From Augochlora pura (taxonomy: Eukaryota > Arthropoda > Insecta > Hymenoptera > Halictidae), in assembly GCF_028453695.1 (NCBI RefSeq), contig NC_135778.1:33345214-33409213 (forward strand): DNA of 64,000 nt, read 5' to 3'. Shown here piece by piece: positions 33,901 through 43,900 of this stretch. The notes below the pieces were generated by a model, which did no database searches, was not told the origin of the DNA, and worked only from the letters and a program-made list of their open reading frames with translations. The translations under genes and the position numbers were made by a program. Position 1 is the first letter of the stretch. Each line of letters begins with the position of its first letter.

Positions 33901-36225
33901 AGAATCGTCTGAAATTACAGAAAGGTACAGAGTGTACGCGAGCATATCGTTCGTCGTGCTTCTATTGGCCATCGGAGTCCCGCTATGGTGGCACACCACT
34001 GCTGTTCCCAGGGTCTCGCTGCCATACGCCGGCATCGAGCGACTCTCCGACCTCAAGGTCATCATTGGAACCAAGATCGTGCTGGCGACCACGTCCAAGG
34101 ACCGAGGGGAAGCTCTGAGTCACGAGATCATGCAGGCGTTTGGATCAGCGGGTGCGTTACTCGGCGTGTTACTAAAGACGACCTTCCACCTGACCCTTAA
34201 TCAAGGCCAGTGTCTTCTTTTCAGACATCTACGATGTGCAGGTTGAGCAGCGGTTGATATCGCCCGGTTTGGTGGCCACCGCCTTCACTCAGCACAATCT
34301 GGAGAAAGTGGCTGCCACAAGCTTCGACATGGACGTCGGCCAGGTGCTGCTCCTCGAGGCCAGGACGCCGAACGAAACGGTTCTGGTGGGGTCCAAAAGG
34401 ACCCTGTTCTTCCCCACGAAGACCAGTCGGTATTTTCGTTTCCGTTTTCTCTTCGTTCAACGGCGATGCCACAGTCGTTCTGATTACAGAGGGCTCGACG
34501 TTGGTCAAGGTGCTGTCCGAGTGGATGTTGCGGGAGAAGTCGCTGACCTTGACGAAGGACGCGCTCACCCAGCCGACAAGGTACAGTCTGGACGAAGAGA
34601 ACAGGAGAAGATTTCCCGCCAGTCCCTCCTACGATGTACTCGTCACTCTCGTCAACCCTGATCCAGATAAACTCAAGGTCAATTGGGACCTCCGCAAGAT
34701 GTCCGAGGGTACGTAGAACGTCTCAGAGATGTTCGTCGAGCTCTGTACGATCTCGTTTCTATTTTAGAATACGTCGAGCCCTTTCTCCGGGAGATACCGA
34801 TCTCCAGCTTCTCCGTGAAGTCGCAATGGCTGTACTTCTTGCCCCTGGAAGTAAGTCCGAAAAGAGTCCCAGATAGCAGCCCCTTGGGCAGGCATTTCGC
34901 ATTGCCAGAGGATGTGCTGCCGCAACTGATTACACCGTTGGAGAAGAAATTGGGTAGGTTTGTTGAGTTGTCCTTGAAAGCGTCGCGAAGTCTGAGGGTA
35001 GAATTGTTGTCTTAGCTTCCCAGGTAAGCCTGCATCCGACGATCAACTTTGTCATCTATGCTGTCCCCTGCGATAGTGCTCCGTTGCACATCTACACTCG
35101 GTCGGGCCACCGGTCGAAGATCAACACCAACGTGGAAGCGTTCCTTTCCCCGAGGTAATAGTGGTCGACTATTGCTGTCTCCTTTGGTTAGTTACTTAGG
35201 CTATTTTAATCACAGATGGGGTGGCGTAGTGCTAGTCAATCCTCCTATGGAGTCCTGCACAGGCAACAAAACAAACCAGCCGGTCACCATAGTTCCCGCC
35301 GAGGCCACGGTCGTCGGCACCTTCCTCGCCCAACTGAAGCTTCTTCTAGGTATCCCGGAGCCGGTAATCAAGCAACGATTCCTTCACCTTTAATTAGATA
35401 CCTTTCTCTGCACTTATATTTATTACATCACGCCCGTTTCATCTCTTTAATCGTCTCCCAACGTTGCCGGTACCTCTTCGCGCCCGATGTTTGATTTCCC
35501 GTTGTACAATCATGTATACAGGGTTGTCACTACTTTTACCGCCGATTTCTCAATGTGCAGAACTGTACACCGGGTTGCCATTCGCGCAGGATAACCTAGA
35601 TTCATCGTTCGTAACCCCGAATTCCTATTTACAGAGATTCATCCCAGGCGTGACCAGCACTTCTTCGGTAGGACTGAAGCTGTCCGATTGGGAAATCGAC
35701 GCGCTGATGCGGGTACGCACAATAGAGCAGCTGACTTCGGCTAAGCTGACCCTGCAGTCGTTAGCCCAACTCCTGAAGGAGATTGGGAACATTGTGATCA
35801 CCGATGTAGTTGGGGACAGAATAAAAACGGCCTTGCGTTTGGTGGAGTTCTCTTCTCAACGGTTGGCCGAAGGCGATCTCATCGCAGGCTTCCTGGCCAG
35901 TGAAGACGCGTTCGTTGCTGCCGAAGCTGCATTCTCCGATCCTACGCTTCTAGCCCTACTGTACTTTCCAGATGATCAGAAGTAGGTCGTCAAAAAATTG
36001 GTCCTAGGCCAACTTAGATTCTAAATCAGCTTAAATTCTAGATCAACTTAGATTCTAAGTCAGCTTAAATTCTAGATCAACTAAGACGATCGATTAATGT
36101 CTTATCGGTGAAATTGTTGCAGGTACGCCGTGTACATTCCTCTGTTTCTGCCGGCCATGGTACCGGTGCTGCTTTCTTTGAAGAAAATACACAGGTACTA
36201 CGTTACTGGGAAAGCAAGGGCGTAA
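24923..36225 (+). CDS. PIGS: GPI transamidase component PIG-S (9 exons)
   Basis: PIG-S is a subunit of the ER GPI-transamidase complex that attaches GPI anchors to proteins. Model: 24923-24971, 33921-34151, 34225-34425, 34490-34708, 34768-34953, 35016-35154, 35216-35349, 35561-35981, 36123-36225, giving 560 residues, close to the usual family length. An N-terminal membrane span (about residues 24-38, SISFVVLLLAIGVPLWW) is followed by the conserved TTAVPRVSLPY stretch, a long lumenal domain and a C-terminal span (YAVYIPLFLPAMVPVLLSL) with a short basic tail. All phases agree across the GT-AG introns. The least certain joins are the far upstream exon 1 and the exon 3 donor (A|GTCGGT). Introns 2-6 are 59-73 bases. 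Intron 1 holds the whole SLC13 gene on the other strand. Without exon 1, identity rests securely on exons 2-9. Confidence 0.93.
25018..25023 (-). terminator. Poly(A) signal AATAAA for the SLC13 gene
   Basis: AATAAA on the minus strand 173 bases after the SLC13 stop codon. A second AATAAA lies at 24981-24986. Cleavage here would place the SLC13 3' end within about 50 bases of, or overlapping, PIGS exon 1 on the opposite strand. Confidence 0.5.
25196..28375 (-). CDS. Indy: SLC13 family sodium/di- and tricarboxylate cotransporter (INDY-like), 9 exons
   Basis: A plasma-membrane carrier for citrate, succinate and related acids (DASS/SLC13 family; fly INDY, human NaDC/NaCT). Exons in transcript order: 28375-28320, 28228-28108, 27955-27684, 27112-26998, 26938-26849, 26769-26648, 26280-25951, 25890-25512, 25447-25196; 578 residues, normal for the family. 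First span about residues 30-50 (WKSFVIVLWPLILLPVVLAV), then FWMTEVLPLPITGLTPVVLYP. Both substrate/sodium motifs are present: SNT at 167-169 (WISNTAATAMMLP) and SNV at 480-482 (TELTSNVAVANIILP), with the paired GTGTNLTLKG (about 247-256) and PVGTPPNAIA (about 521-530) hairpin partners. The start is ATG 28375; the frame's upstream GTG is not a eukaryotic start. Intron 7 uses a GTGGGT donor. Which SLC13 paralogue it is remains open. Confidence 0.93.
28388..29726. other. GC-rich 5' flank of the SLC13 gene
   Basis: CpG-rich DNA upstream of the minus-strand SLC13 start, likely containing its promoter and any 5' leader exon. I see no clear TATA box. Overlapping open frames at 28,860-29,280 look like composition effects. 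Confidence 0.4.
29727..30065 (-). CDS. Candidate orphan protein, 112 aa (uncertain)
   Basis: Uninterrupted ATG-to-TGA frame of 112 codons on the minus strand with balanced composition (acidic N-terminus rich in Phe, Tyr and Pro, then a helical-looking segment KMIEIEKIVDQILRLRC and an SIRWWAKFVDDL stretch). The composition is more protein-like than the other open frames in non-coding DNA here. I recognise no family, signal peptide or membrane span. Another minus-strand open frame lies just upstream (30,523-30,125) in a different register, so the locus could be a decayed gene. It sits within the proposed PIGS intron 1. A chance frame is not excluded. Confidence 0.25.
   Translation of the reverse strand: MSYQNLMHDFSEPFYQTETEPVFDPLDPLNYRKVYAYTFPLGIDKMIEIEKIVDQILRLRCNDEASFFKSTMILIYGSIRWWAKFVDDLEDVKSCGTRFVKYTFGCSLTVSL
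30460..31460. other. GC/CpG-rich island with CT-rich tracts
   Basis: About 1 kb of CpG-rich DNA with pyrimidine-rich tracts (31,000-31,180). Overlapping open frames run on both strands, none with recognisable content. It resembles a promoter or first-exon island. The stretch ending CGTCCTACAAG|GTATTT (about 31,478-31,490) could be a plus-strand non-coding exon boundary. Confidence 0.35.
31540..32480 (+). repeat. ~195-bp tandem repeat (family C), array 2, ~5 copies
   Basis: Tandem copies with landmarks TGTCTACTTCTGCAA-type, CAGTTATGGGAATC, GCACAGAATAATTCTGTAGA, CTCTCCCGAATG and AAAAATTTTCAAAG. Period about 190-205 bp. Same orientation as array 1 at 22,740-23,290, about 9 kb away. Confidence 0.88.
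32481..33900. other. End of PIGS intron 1, no gene seen
   Basis: Unique DNA with a GC-rich island at about 32,750-33,680. Open frames overlap on both strands. A nearer first exon for PIGS would have to lie here, but I could not pick one with the right phase (one base of a split codon) and sequence. Confidence 0.4.
36015..36085 (+). repeat. PIGS: Short tandem repeat in PIGS intron 8
   Basis: Two copies of a ~40-bp unit alternating AACTTAGATTCTAA and CAGCTTAAATTCTAGATC, within the 141-base last intron. Confidence 0.8.
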
Positions 36226-37439
36226 CGTTCGACCGAAGCATTGTATTAAATATTTTTAAAGTGGCAGCAATAAAATCTTCGCAAGAAAAAAAGGAAGGAA
36301 CTAGAGAAAAGAAAAAAAATATATTGAGCCAGTCGGTATTCCATCTCGTCGAGCGTTGTTGACATGACTTTTTCCCCTCGACTGTACATCGACAACGCAC
36401 ACGCACGTGCCCGGAATCCCAACTTTTCTCTCGTTATTAATTCTTGTGCACGGATAATACGTACACAATATTCTCTTGCGTTACGCGTCACGGTGTACAA
36501 CACCTTCAGTTAGCGCTGAATAAGATGTTTGTTCGTACAGGTACACGTATGTCTCGTCTCACTGTACACACACACGCGAGCAAGCAGTCAGCAACATGTA
36601 TTCATTCGCTCAACGCACGCACGCATATTACATATACACACGGGAAACAGTCGCACGCTGTCATTCAAATAGTGTCTTATAGCACGCATACCCACAGTTA
36701 CGTACAGTTTGTTTTACCAAAAAATTTTCAAATTACTTTATCATTAGATCGTTAAAAACAACTAGTAATCTATGTACAATACATGTGTATCAATCCTCAA
36801 CCAGTAGTAGTTACCAAAAAGGTTACAAAATTACCAAGTTCAATCGCTATAAAAAAATGTGTTCAATTACCGCGAGACGTTTCACTAAGCCCTCGATAAC
36901 CATCGAACGCGTGACGTTTAACGAACGATCGTGGACATGATCGTGGAACGAGTAAGTAAACGCTAGTTTTCTGTACACCGTCGACCAAAAGATCATCACG
37001 GACCGTCCTGTAAAAGCTACGAAATTGCATTCCCGCGGAGCAATCGAGCTCCTTTGAAAAACCGACTCCCGATTTACTTTAGATCCGGAGGCGGTACGCC
37101 GGGAACTTTTGGTCGGCGCTGTACGTGCGCGCGCGTGTGCTGAGTATATATCGAAACAAACCCCTGTATCGTCACAGCAACGACTGAGTAACAAAATCCG
37201 ACACGCTTTCCATATTCTGTAATCCGGATCTCGATCGGTAGTTGAACGTTACTAAGTGTAAAAATAAATTAATCGATGAATCGCAAAGCTTACACGTACG
37301 ACAAAGAAATAGAAAAAGGGTCGAAGATGAAAAAAAAAAAGAAGTATTAGAAAAAGAGAAGGGGCATCGAGGAGGAGAACGGTGGCGGAAGGGCGGTAGG
37401 GCGGTGAGAGGGGCAAAGAGTAGAGGGAATAGAAGAAAG
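36226..37439. other. Convergent intergenic region between PIGS and the transferase/EF-hand gene
   Basis: Holds the 3' ends of two converging genes. AC-rich simple sequence at about 36,565-36,690. No coding exon is recognised, and no clear minus-strand AATAAA was found for the leftward gene. Confidence 0.5.
36269..36274 (+). terminator. PIGS: Poly(A) signal AATAAA for PIGS
   Basis: AATAAA 44 bases after the PIGS stop codon at 36223-36225, implying a very short 3' untranslated region ending near 36,290. Confidence 0.6.
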
Positions 37440-40400
37440 TCAACGAACGGTTTGAACTAGCTGTATCGCGTGTTGCAGAGCTTCTGCGATATTCTGAAAG
37501 ACAGGTACACCTTCGCGCGTCGCGTAGTCCGACAGGTACATTCTTCCCCGGTTGTAGTCTTTTGTGGCTTGTTCGGTTAGCTGAACAACAAGAATCATCA
37601 ATTAATCAAAGTAAAAACGAAATGTTGCAGTACATCCTCCGTAAGCCGAGACCGTACATCGAGACGTTCCAGAACAGCGGGAACTATATTATCTACACTC
37701 TGATTGGCCGGCGACAGGCCAGGTGGCGCGACGTGACAACGGAGGCGCGACGTTACGGAAGAAAACTGCGCGAGCCGTAGAGGAAAGATAAGCCGTTAAA
37801 ATTCTCACCTTTTCACCGGAAACTACACAACCCTCGGGAAGCGTCTGAACGCATAAAACCAGTTTAGCACGCAGTCCGATTAGGTGGGCTGCCAGTGCCA
37901 TTATAGTGATGCCGCGCGAGTGTTGCGGCACGACCAGTAACATTACCCGGGAGTTCTTCATCTTTTGCAATTCCTGCGGCAACACCTTCACGTTGTACTC
38001 GTTGTATTCGTTCAGGCACGGCCGGTTCAAGGTCAGTCCCCTGGACCTGGAAGAACAAACCTCCACGTAGACTCGACGACGCCGTCGACGGCTTTTGTAG
38101 CTAGAATGCTCACTCGATGGAGGGTTTCGCGGCGGTTTCCAGCCAGAACTGATCCTCGCCGATCACGCCGACGTACAGGTCCCTCTTTTCCGTTTCCAGA
38201 ACGATCGAGTTGGTCCAATCTAAACAGTGTCACCGGTAAAATCGTATCCGTTCCTGCGAGTCAAGGGCAACGTTCCGTCACGACTTTTCGAGTAACGCTA
38301 ATTGAACGAATGTCTAGAAAAAGCGCGTTACGTATCGCGAAGCTTACAGCAGCCATTCAAGAAGCACCTGGCACAATGTTCGTCGTCCAGTTTACTTGTC
38401 TTATTTTTTTTTAAATAAAAGAAGGGTTGCGCTAGTTGCTTTGTGAATCGCGACAGCGAGCAACTGGTCCATTCCTGTAAGCCTCGTGGATCGTAACGCG
38501 AGCACTTCTTCCGAACAATAGTTCAATCGTTTCTGCGACCGGTGCCGTTCGCTCGCTTCCACGTACACGCGCGTTCTCTACCGAGCACTGGAAACGTTTG
38601 AGAATAGAAAATACCTAGGAAGCGGCTAAAAGGTTGCACGATAGCTCTGCGAAGAAATTTCGAGGCCTTCCTACATATTATACTCCAAACTGAAGATATC
38701 TCACTTTCACAAGAGACGCCGTTGATCTTCGTCCGCCACGCCGATTCCCTGGCTAGGGCGCTGAACTGTTCGAAATTGATCCGTAATTTTGTCGGATCTT
38801 TCTTCACCGGAAATCCGTCGTCTATCAACCGCCTGTACGTTTCTAGAACATACAGGTGAGCTCAGAGAATGCTGGACAAGAGAAGAACCGGCGGAATAGT
38901 TGCCACGCGACGACCCTACGCCATTCTTGCTTTTTTTTTGCTTTTTGTTTAAAAAAATCAAGTAAGAATCTATTACCCGACTTATTTACCACATTCAGCA
39001 GATCCGAAACCGACACGTTCGACTGTAGCGCCAGCCAAGCCTGCGAACCAAACGAGACCATTAACGACAACAAGTTGGATTATTTTTCTTTGTTTTTTCT
39101 TCAAATAATTCGTAATCGGAGACTCACTTCAGCTAAATTAACGCTACCGGTGTCGTTTATGTCCATGGACTTGAATATGTCTCTGAGCGTACTGCGATTG
39201 AGAAAATTTGGAGAATGAGTAGCGAGGAATGTTACGAGTACAAGGCTAGCAACAGAAAATATCCTTACACGGAGTCCATTCCATTTTGACTGAGCGAAAT
39301 TTTGACCGGTCTAACGCCATCCTCGGAATGCAGATCTTGTACTTTAATCTCCTCGCGCAGGACCTACAGAACATATCACATATATATGAGTCAGCAGCCA
39401 GTTGCTCGAAAGGTGGATGACAAATACGTTTTACTTGAGTGTCCCCGGTCGTTTCAGATTACCTTAGACGTACAATTTAGGGCAACCGACACGCTCTCGA
39501 ATATCGGTATCCTCTGTCTCTCCATAAGGTATTGCAGTACCAACAGACCGTTCATCAAGTCGTAATATTCCCTAAACAAGGCATGTGCTGTTTATTGCTG
39601 TTGTTTTTATTTTCCCACAGGCATGCATCAGCCGACAATCAATCTCGTCGGGCGACAGGCTATCTACGTTTACTTACTGTATCGACACCGGCTCGCCGAG
39701 GATCGTTTGATCCTGCCGATACGGGTAGATCACCAAGATCAAGGACTCGCGACGCGTAGCTGCCAATTGCGCTGCTTCGATGATGCCAGCGCTGTTACGC
39801 GTCTGATTATCTATAACGAACAGTAATACTTTCGCCGTCTGCTTCGCCTCGTACTCTTGAGCTATCAGTTCTGGCCCCCATTGCGACACTTGCTGAAACC
39901 CATAATGCCAACCGTCAGCCACTGACTGAACGAGAAAGAGGTGATGGTGAGTTGAACAATTTGTTGCAAGAAGGCAGCCCAGTTTAGGACGATAAAATTA
40001 AGGTGATATTCGAGAATTTTTCTCCTGAGGAACCATGAAGCAATTTTTACTGAAAGTTTCAGGATACTTTTCTTAATATTCCAAGGGTTCCTGTTAATTT
40101 TCTTGTTGCAAAATACAAGACAGAAGTGGAGATATATAAATATTTGTCTTGGACTTTAGGTCTTGGTCTTGTAAGCTTGTAATTCTTGCAACACGATTTC
40201 TGCTTCGTATTCTCCAATAGAAAACTTAGTTTATACAATATATATTAGATCTACCGGAAAGTTCTGTCCGCAAATTTCATTTCATTTAAAATAAATCCTC
40301 ATCACGGTGGCAACATGGCACAAGTTACGATTATATTAAATAATTATAATAATACAATAAATATTAGGTGCATACAAAATTTATTGTTTTCTTTCTTTTT

Positions 40401-42976
40401 CAGAACGGATAGAATTTTCCAGTAGACCCAACATATATAAAGAATATTACTATACTTATAAAGAATAGCTCTCTAGCTAAAACTGGGCTACCCTGTGAGG
40501 CTGAAGGAAACACGTACGGGATTGTAGTAAGTTATGCCGAGGCTCTGCAGAGTCGGTATCGCTATTTCTGATCTCCATGTAGTTGGATTACAAGATCCAC
40601 CCAGAAATACCTCATATGCCATTCTCTCTGCAAGATATACAAGAAAATTAATCATTAAATCAGTGTGTAATGAAACCGTGGTCAAGACTCTTACTGCTTG
40701 GACTAGATTCTATTAGATGCTAGCGTCTATCGCAGCAAGAGCCGGAAAGCGCGGGAAAAATGAAATTGAAACTTACTGGAACCGTTTGTCCTGTTATTAT
40801 CTTTCCCATCACAGTTTAACTGACGAGAGGCGCTCATAGGAACGGTTGTTCTGAAAATAGAAAGCGTTGAGCGAATACCAAGTGTTTCTCAGTGAACGTT
40901 CTAAAACGTATCTATTATCACACTCGAACCACGTGTCAATCGTTTGTGACGGATTGCAAGAGGATTCGATACACAGTTTCACATTGAAGTCGGTCATTAG
41001 CCTGATATAATTTTGTTGGAGTGTGGTAACAAAATCGATTTGAGATAAACGTAAACCGGTTGCAAATCGCCAGACATACTTCCAAATATCAAATCCTTTT
41101 GCAACAAGGAAAAGCACGCTACGCTGCATCGTCGGCAGAGTGTTTTCCACAGCTGCAACTAATTATAACCAGGCATTTGTTGCTTCGAACCTACAACACA
41201 GTTTCACCTTGTTTGGTCACATGCGATGCAGGGTGATCGGAATAGCAGTGCAGCATTTGCATAGTGCACGGACTGTTCGCTTACCCTTCCTTGCACAAGC
41301 GTGCCAGTACAATGATGAACATGTAAAATTCTTGGTGCATCATATAAAGATCAAAACCAACTTGGATACGATCTAGAGCTGCTGGGCACTCTTTGTGGCT
41401 TCGCATCCAGTGTAGAACAAGCAACAGCATTACGTGCACCTTTTACCCCTGGAACATGCCTGCTATAAGACTGGCTTGCGCACAGGCCCATCTGATACTT
41501 ACATAGAATTTGTTGACACTGGTTGATGCAAAGTTCCATGTGCATGCAACGAAGCTTCATTGTTCAGAGAGCATAGAGTGAATTTCTTCTCATCCAATTC
41601 GCCTATCCTTAATTGTCCAGCGAAGGACAACCCTTAATTCTTCTGCGAAAAGTACAGAATTAGTGTTAGTTTAAATCTGGAATATTTTGTAGATTGCATT
41701 ATTTTATTAGATATTTATACTGTTCGTTTATCATCTATAAGTCGTCAGGAATGGAAATTATTTCGCGAGTTTCGCGTGTTGTACAAAAAGAATCAGGGTT
41801 GCAATGTAAACTGGATTTTAATTTAGGGACAACTGAATCACGGTTCATAAATCGTCTGGTTGGGGTGAGAACTGTCACCGAAGACGGGAAACGTTGCCAG
41901 TGAAAAGCGACATAGATCAAAGTGGAAACTCGTCGACCAAACATCACTACAAACGTAAACGATTCGGTGTTAAATTGCCCGACGTAGTTATGTAAATATA
42001 ATCAGACTTGTGTACAATTTTAACTAAAACACGCAATTACATAGAACTAAACGGAAGGATGCACTCGCAAAAAACGCGACCGACCGAGGTTTCGCAATGC
42101 TTGAAAGTCTGTTTACGTTTCCTGAAATATTTGTAAACATTGCGGACCAGTATGGAAAGTGTCAAAAAGAAAAAAAAGAAAAGAAACAAAACAGAACACC
42201 GCGTGGGGTATTCAGGGTCGAGAAAGAAATTTTTAATAAACCGTCGGTACGATCGTTTACATTCCGAAACAGCGAAATCTCCGGTATTCGAATACTTCCT
42301 CGAATGACGTACCGATCCTCCGTTGGTCACCGGGCCGTCGCTTCGTACTGCCATAAGTGAAACGGACCCAGGTCCCTAACTAACAATTTTCCCTTGATCG
42401 CACAGGCATACAGTTACGAACGAGGGTAACGTGTAGGATAAATCACAGTGTTTCTCGTCGACCGCGCACGAACCGACTAGCCGCAACCTTGGGGAACTTA
42501 AAGGCTCGAAAGTGGCTGCGACCAAAACCGAAGACCACGTACTTCCCACGGCCAGCTCCATCGAAAACAGGAATTAGAATCGCCCGGCCGACGGGATAAC
42601 TTGGAAATCGACACCGAGCTAACCTTTCTATTATGCTAGAAGCAACGTGATCTCAGCGCGATCATAAATAAGCATACACTCGGTGGACGCGCGTCCCAAA
42701 CGTTCCTTTCCAGCGCACCCGAAGTCCCCAAACGGGATCCCGCCGAAGTAGATAGAACCGAAGAGAGGGCCTCTTTCTTGTCCGGTGGCCCCCCGGACAA
42801 GAAAGTCCGCGGATTTTTCGTGAGAGAGCGAAACGGCAGAGTGCGTCGGTGCGAGCCGTAGGAACGGGTATGTCTGTCAGACACACTAACCTTGACGATA
42901 GTTCGGTGCTGCGTGCCCACGCATCAAGAACATATGTGGTGAACTGCTCGGCGGAGACCGTGGAATCCGGCTGCAT
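37440..42976 (-). CDS. Nucleoside 2-deoxyribosyltransferase-like protein with EF-hand (12 exons, 479 aa)
   Basis: Exons in transcript order: 42976-42891, 40850-40777, 40627-40518, 39892-39678, 39571-39463, 39363-39269, 39191-39128, 39040-38977, 38842-38705, 38219-38114, 38046-37809, 37580-37440; every phase agrees. Domain 1 (about residues 58-190) starts with YEVFLGGSCNPTTWR and contains VLLFVIDNQTRNSAGIIEAA, as in the Nuc_deoxyri_tr2 fold. A canonical EF-hand loop follows (240-251, DINDTGSVNLAE). Domain 2 (about 325-460) repeats the same order (LYVGVIGEDQFWLETAAKP, VMLLVVPQHSRG) and ends PVFQNIAEALQHAIQLV. The expected glutamate in domain 1 (IIEAA) is Leu in domain 2 (MALAA). There is no signal peptide or membrane span, so it is probably cytosolic. 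It may be the counterpart of fly raw or worm olrn-1, from memory only. Enzyme activity is unproven. Confidence 0.88.
40245..40431. mobile_element. mariner-like MITE in an intron, ~187 bp
   Basis: Inverted terminal repeats of about 25 bp: left TTAGATCTACCGGAAAGTTC, right (reverse complement) TTGGGTCTACTGGAAAATTC, with matching bases continuing to TCTGTCCG/TCTATCCG. The interior is AT-rich and includes TTAGGTGCATACAAAATTTA, itself mariner-end-like, so two elements may be nested. It lies in intron 3 (39893-40517) of the transferase/EF-hand gene. No transposase frame. Confidence 0.65.
40851..42890 (-). other. Intron 1 of the transferase/EF-hand gene
   Basis: A 2-kb intron. A 113-codon minus-strand open frame (41,150-40,809) overlaps exon 2 in another register and is not used. 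No family resemblance was recognised in the rest. Confidence 0.6.
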
Positions 42977-43076
42977 TTGACGCGCCGTCACGGAACGGGT
43001 GTATCAGAGGCGGCGCGGACTCTTTGGAAAAATGTGCGTCGAGTACTCCGTCGGTGCACTCCCGCTATTGCTCATA

Positions 43077-43086
43077 CTTATTTATA
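43077..43086 (-). promoter_or_regulatory. Possible TATA box of the transferase/EF-hand gene
   Basis: TATAAATAAG on the minus strand, about 100 bases upstream of the ATG at 42976. A start site about 30 bases downstream would give a leader of roughly 75 bases. Confidence 0.35.
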
Positions 43087-43329
43087 CACACCGTTATATT
43101 TAAAATGTAAGAGCGCGTCGTCGAAGGGGCCGTTGTCGTTACATGCTAGGAACAGTGACAGGGCGCGCGTCCCGACGGCGCGTAACGTACCCTCCGGTTT
43201 GGGCAGCGTGTGGACGGGTCCCGTACCCGACGGCGGGTCGTCTGGTTCCTTCGAAAATATCGGTAACCGTCGACGAAATCACAAATCAGCGCTCCGCCAC
43301 CGTTGAACGTCGCGCTTCGTGTCCGTTTC

Positions 43330-43725
43330 TCTTTCTCGCTCTCGTTTGTTCTCTCTCTCTCTCTCTCTTCGTCTCTTCTCTTGTTCACTCACTCTCCGGC
43401 TACTCTCCTCTCTCTTTCTCTCTTCACGCCTCTTCTCCTCTCCTCTCCTTAACAGCAGCGTTGTTGGCCACCACCACCACCACTCTCCTCGACGCTGCCT
43501 GGACGGCCTGGCCGTTTCTCCTCTTCGGTTTGTCGAAACGCTAATTTTTTATTGATCCCTCGCAGCGGCGGGTCGATCCTCGACGGATCTCATGGCACGA
43601 GCAAGCCTGGCCGTTTCCGCGACAACACCGAACGGTCTCGAGGAGAAACGACATGCCCGACTTGTGTTTCTCGCGCAGCCGCGGCACACCGTGATATTCG
43701 CCTCTGTTTGTTCGCCACACACGGT

Positions 43726-43757
<32 letters not shown>

Positions 43758-43900
43758 CCTCCCCCCCTCTATCTCGTTCGCTCTGTCTCTCTCCCTCTCT
43801 CACTCTTGTTCTCTCTGCTTGGATATCTCTGTCTCCGTTTCTCTCGCGGCCACACTCTCTGTCTATCACTTCCCGCCACCGATCCGCACGCGTCTAAAGG
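43330..43900. repeat. CT-rich microsatellite cluster
   Basis: Several (CT)n and CTCTTT tracts (about 43,340-43,450, 43,720-43,760 and 43,780-43,870) with interspersed GC-rich DNA. They produce spurious Ser/Leu/Arg-rich frames. Confidence 0.85.

Noticed and set aside
40809..41150. 113-codon minus-strand frame
   Set aside because: It overlaps exon 2 of the transferase/EF-hand gene (40,777-40,850) in a different register. The spliced phase match fixes the other frame, and this one has no family resemblance.
42977..42991. Upstream start for the transferase/EF-hand protein at 42,991
   Set aside because: That codon is GTG. The in-frame ATG at 42,976 is used instead.
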